Assembly: GCA_013002285.1 (NCBI GenBank)
Contig: JABDKJ010000037.1
Coordinates: forward strand, 1 to 15,608
From: Flavobacteriales bacterium
GTDB lineage: Bacteria; Bacteroidota; Bacteroidia; Flavobacteriales; JABDKJ01
Direction: 5' to 3'
DNA length: 15,608 nucleotides
Positions 13,194 to 15,608 of this stretch are shown in pieces. How positions within the stretch are numbered: the first letter of the stretch is position 1; every line of letters starts with the position of its first letter. The notes beneath the pieces are model-generated. The model was not told the origin of the DNA, did no database searches, and saw nothing but the letters and a program-made list of their open reading frames with translations. The translations under genes and the position numbers were made by a program.

Positions 13194-15608
13194 AAACCTT
13201 CTTCTACACCTCCATCGAATTCATTTCGAGAGTTTCGTTTGCCTCTACTCTTCTTTTCATGCTTTAGTCTATAGCTGAAGCTAATTAGGAATTGCCTTGC
13301 ACGCCATTGAAATTCTGACTCACTGAAGAAATTAGGACCTTCAGTTATGGACCTTCTTTTCCTGGTATTCAAAATGTCCTTTGCACTCAAAACCAAAGTC
13401 CCTTTCTTTTTTAGGATATCCCTCGAAATGCCTATGTCTAAATTGTACATGGACTTCCTTTTACCTTGAATGGATATTCTGGGCGCCCTATAATTAAAAC
13501 TCGCCTGTACGTCCCACGTCTTGCTTATAGTCCATCGGGAAGTTGTACGACAAGACCATGTATACGCGTCAGCAGAAAAATCCCTTCCTTCAAATTCACC
13601 TTCCGTGATGGCTCTAAAAAAATTGAAGTTCGCGTTCAGCCTCCACCATTTTTCAGGGTTATAGCTAATATTGAATTCTAGACCGAAAGCATCTTGGGTT
13701 CCCAGGTTTATTGGAAATATTCGGGTTGACCCGGTGCTGTCGACCTGCGTTATTCTTTGAATGATGTTGTTTCTGTGTCTGTAATAAATGCTGGAAAGAA
13801 CAGACCCCTTCTCCATATATTTCAGATGTCCTAATTCGAAAGCATTTGTGAACTCAGGGTCGAGATCAGGATTTCCCGAATAGAAATTCCGACTATCACT
13901 AAATGTAAAAAAGGGAAGCAAGTGGCGAAACCTCGGACGACTGAGTCTGCGACTATAACTTAGTTGCAGTGTATTGGACGTATCCAGTTGTTGCGAAATA
14001 TGTAAGCTTGGAAAGAAATTCGTGTAGTTCCTAGGATTCTTCTCGTTACTTGCGAGCAATTCAGTTTGAATGTCTGAATACTCAGCTCTCAACCCACATT
14101 GATATGAAAAATTCCCCAACTTGTTACCAGCCATCAAATAAGCCGCCATGATGTTCTCCTGATAAATGAAATGATTATTGAACTCAGATAAGATCAACCA
14201 TGAATCATCGGCTGCTTGTTCCTCAACCATATACTTATTTTCGATGGTTCGAAAGGTTCCTTTTAAGCCTAGCTCCATCACCCCATTTTTTGAAAATGGA
14301 TGAATGTAATCCGTTTGAACCAAAATGTTTTCTTGGTCTTCTGTATTGTTCACGCGTTGATATATTGGAGGTGTGTCCAAAGCCCCAGCTTCCAGTAAAT
14401 TGGACATTTCAGTGTCATCATTCGTATTCCACTTAAAGTCTGCAGTCCATTCCTTTCCTTTAGCGTCATAAGTCTTGCGGTGCCCTATGCTTATTTCAAT
14501 ATTCTCCTGATCTTCTTCCTCATCCTCTGTCCTTTTCACTATTTGTATAAGGTCCATGTTAGCATCAAGGTCTCGATATATCAGCCTTGCATCATTGAAG
14601 CCATCAGAGACCTTGTATAGTCCAGACACCGTCAAGGTGTTCATTTTATTCAGGAATAATTCTGTACCCAATCTCAAGTTATGACCGAGACCAGATCTTG
14701 TATGTTCTCGTTCCCTATCAAATACAAAAGTCGTATCTCCAAAAAATTCTTGCAAAGAACTTCCACTTCCAGGTGTCTTCCTGTAATTTGCACCATAGCT
14801 GGCGAAGAAATTTCGGATCCTTGTTCTATGATTTAATGAAAACGAAGCGCGATAATTATCTGGATAACCAGCAGTAAGTTCGATCGATCCATTCCAGCCA
14901 TTTTCCCTTCCTTTTTTAAGCACGATATTTATTATTCCGACTTCGCCTTCAGCATCGTATCTGGCAGATGGGTTTGTGATCACTTCAACTTTTTCGATCA
15001 AACTACCCTGTAACTGCCTTAAAGCATCTGTTGTGCTTGTTCCAACAAGTCCACTTTGCTTTCCATCTATCAAGATCCTTACATTTTCGCTACCTCTTAA
15101 ACTCACATTGCCTTCGATATCTACAGTAACTGAAGGAACATTGTCCAATATATCAGCGGCATTCCCTCCAGTATTTGCCAGATCCTTACCAACATTAAAA
15201 ACCCTTTTATCCAGCTTTAGTTCCATCTGGCTTGTTTCGGCCCGTATCTCCACTTCATCTAGGTCCTCACTACTATTTAGCAACTTAATGGTACCAAGGT
15301 CAGCACCTTCTCTACTTACTTTGATATCGCTGATCAGCTTTTCTTGATATGAAAGAAAACTGATCTTAGCATAATACATTCCGGGACGTGACCTAATGGA
15401 AAACTTTCCTTGACCGTCTGAGGCCGCACCTGATTTAAGAGTAGAATCTCTTTTACTGTACAAAGCAATATTTGCGTAAGGGATCGGTTGTCCGTATTGA
15501 TCAATGACTTGGCCAACAACTTTAGGAGCTGGACCTTGACCATTTCCTCCTCTCTTAACACCTTCAGGTGGTTGAGAAGATCCCACTATCGTAAGCAAGA
15601 CCATAATG
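13190..15608 (-). CDS. TonB-receptor-like outer-membrane beta-barrel protein (5' end outside window)
   Basis: The frame is open to the right edge. The visible ATG at 15604 begins within what looks like a signal peptide (MVLLTIVGSSQ), so the true start is probably about ten codons beyond the window. Numbered from that ATG, residues 28-108 form a carboxypeptidase-regulatory-like (CnaB-type) domain (VVGQVIDQYGQPIPYANIAL), residues about 130-231 a TonB-dependent plug (DILDNVPSVTVDIEGNVSLRG, then IEKVEVITNPSARYDAEGE) and about 236-785 a beta-barrel of the OMP_b-brl_3 type. The C-terminal tail is basic and ends in GGVEEGF. Such proteins are often annotated as TonB-dependent receptors, but the ligand is unknown and no SusD-like partner is visible here. 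It converges on the desaturase gene, with the two stop codons interlocked over 4 bases. Confidence 0.88.
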   Translation of the reverse strand, partial: IMVLLTIVGSSQPPEGVKRGGNGQGPAPKVVGQVIDQYGQPIPYANIALYSKRDSTLKSGAASDGQGKFSIRSRPGMYYAKISFLSYQEKLISDIKVSREGADLGTIKLLNSSEDLDEVEIRAETSQMELKLDKRVFNVGKDLANTGGNAADILDNVPSVTVDIEGNVSLRGSENVRILIDGKQSGLVGTSTTDALRQLQGSLIEKVEVITNPSARYDAEGEVGIINIVLKKGRENGWNGSIELTAGYPDNYRASFSLNHRTRIRNFFASYGANYRKTPGSGSSLQEFFGDTTFVFDREREHTRSGLGHNLRLGTELFLNKMNTLTVSGLYKVSDGFNDARLIYRDLDANMDLIQIVKRTEDEEEDQENIEISIGHRKTYDAKGKEWTADFKWNTNDDTEMSNLLEAGALDTPPIYQRVNNTEDQENILVQTDYIHPFSKNGVMELGLKGTFRTIENKYMVEEQAADDSWLILSEFNNHFIYQENIMAAYLMAGNKLGNFSYQCGLRAEYSDIQTELLASNEKNPRNYTNFFPSLHISQQLDTSNTLQLSYSRRLSRPRFRHLLPFFTFSDSRNFYSGNPDLDPEFTNAFELGHLKYMEKGSVLSSIYYRHRNNIIQRITQVDSTGSTRIFPINLGTQDAFGLEFNISYNPEKWWRLNANFNFFRAITEGEFEGRDFSADAYTWSCRTTSRWTISKTWDVQASFNYRAPRISIQGKRKSMYNLDIGISRDILKKKGTLVLSAKDILNTRKRRSITEGPNFFSESEFQWRARQFLISFSYRLKHEKKSRGKRNSRNEFDGGVEEGF

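Noticed and set aside
13190..15608. Outer-membrane protein as the dedicated receptor for the chelate importer.
   Set aside because: It is on the far side of a divergent promoter region and the desaturase gene, and its barrel type is the generic OMP_b-brl_3 class. A link is possible but the sequence does not support it.

Overview
The window looks like chromosomal DNA of a member of the Bacteroidota, probably a free-living Flavobacteriales-type organism. The grounds are a secreted protein with a gliding-motility/type IX secretion (CHU_C) C-terminal domain, a GSCFA-family protein, an outer-membrane beta-barrel protein of the Bacteroidota OMP_b-brl_3 type, the absence of Shine-Dalgarno sequences, and two candidate TAnnTTTG -7 promoter elements. 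Base composition is moderately AT-rich and even throughout. I see no tRNA, rRNA, transposase, integrase or CRISPR array. All assignments come from reading motifs; no database search was run.

Layout: (1) 1-2720, minus strand: two tandem secreted-protein genes. The 812-residue protein has a signal peptide, a jelly-roll-like N-terminal domain, a run of Ig/PKD-like repeats and a T9SS sorting domain. The second gene downstream of it leaves the window on the left, and its preserved N-terminus resembles that of the first. (2) 2803-4203, plus strand: an O6-alkylguanine-DNA alkyltransferase directly abutting a GSCFA-domain gene (TAG then ATG). (3) 4196-11828, minus strand: eight tightly packed genes, read from the right as MacB-like ATPase, FtsX/MacB permease 1, permease 2, HlyD/MacA-like adaptor, periplasmic metal-chelate/cobalamin-type binding lipoprotein, FecCD-type permease, FecE-type ATPase, and a small DUF6265-like lipoprotein. 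(4) 11829-12059: a divergent intergenic region with three inverted repeats. (5) 12060-13193, plus strand: a membrane fatty-acid desaturase. (6) 13190 to the right edge, minus strand: a TonB-receptor-like outer-membrane beta-barrel protein whose 5' end lies outside the window.

The eight-gene cluster is the most interesting unit. It joins a complete tripartite-type efflux module (ATPase, two unlike permeases, adaptor) to a complete binding-protein-dependent importer of the siderophore/heme/B12 class, with overlaps or very short gaps at nearly every junction. This suggests one transcript encoding export and uptake. An export-and-recapture cycle for a metal chelator is a possible reading but only an inference, because no biosynthesis gene, outer-membrane factor or clear siderophore receptor is present. 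Within the cluster, the permease of the importer has an ambiguous 5' end: the sequence coding its first membrane helix continues upstream of the first ATG, and a start codon overlapping the previous stop lies in another frame, offset by one CT dinucleotide.

Three genes start or appear to start with TTG, and both convergent gene pairs overlap at their 3' ends, so the region is compact.
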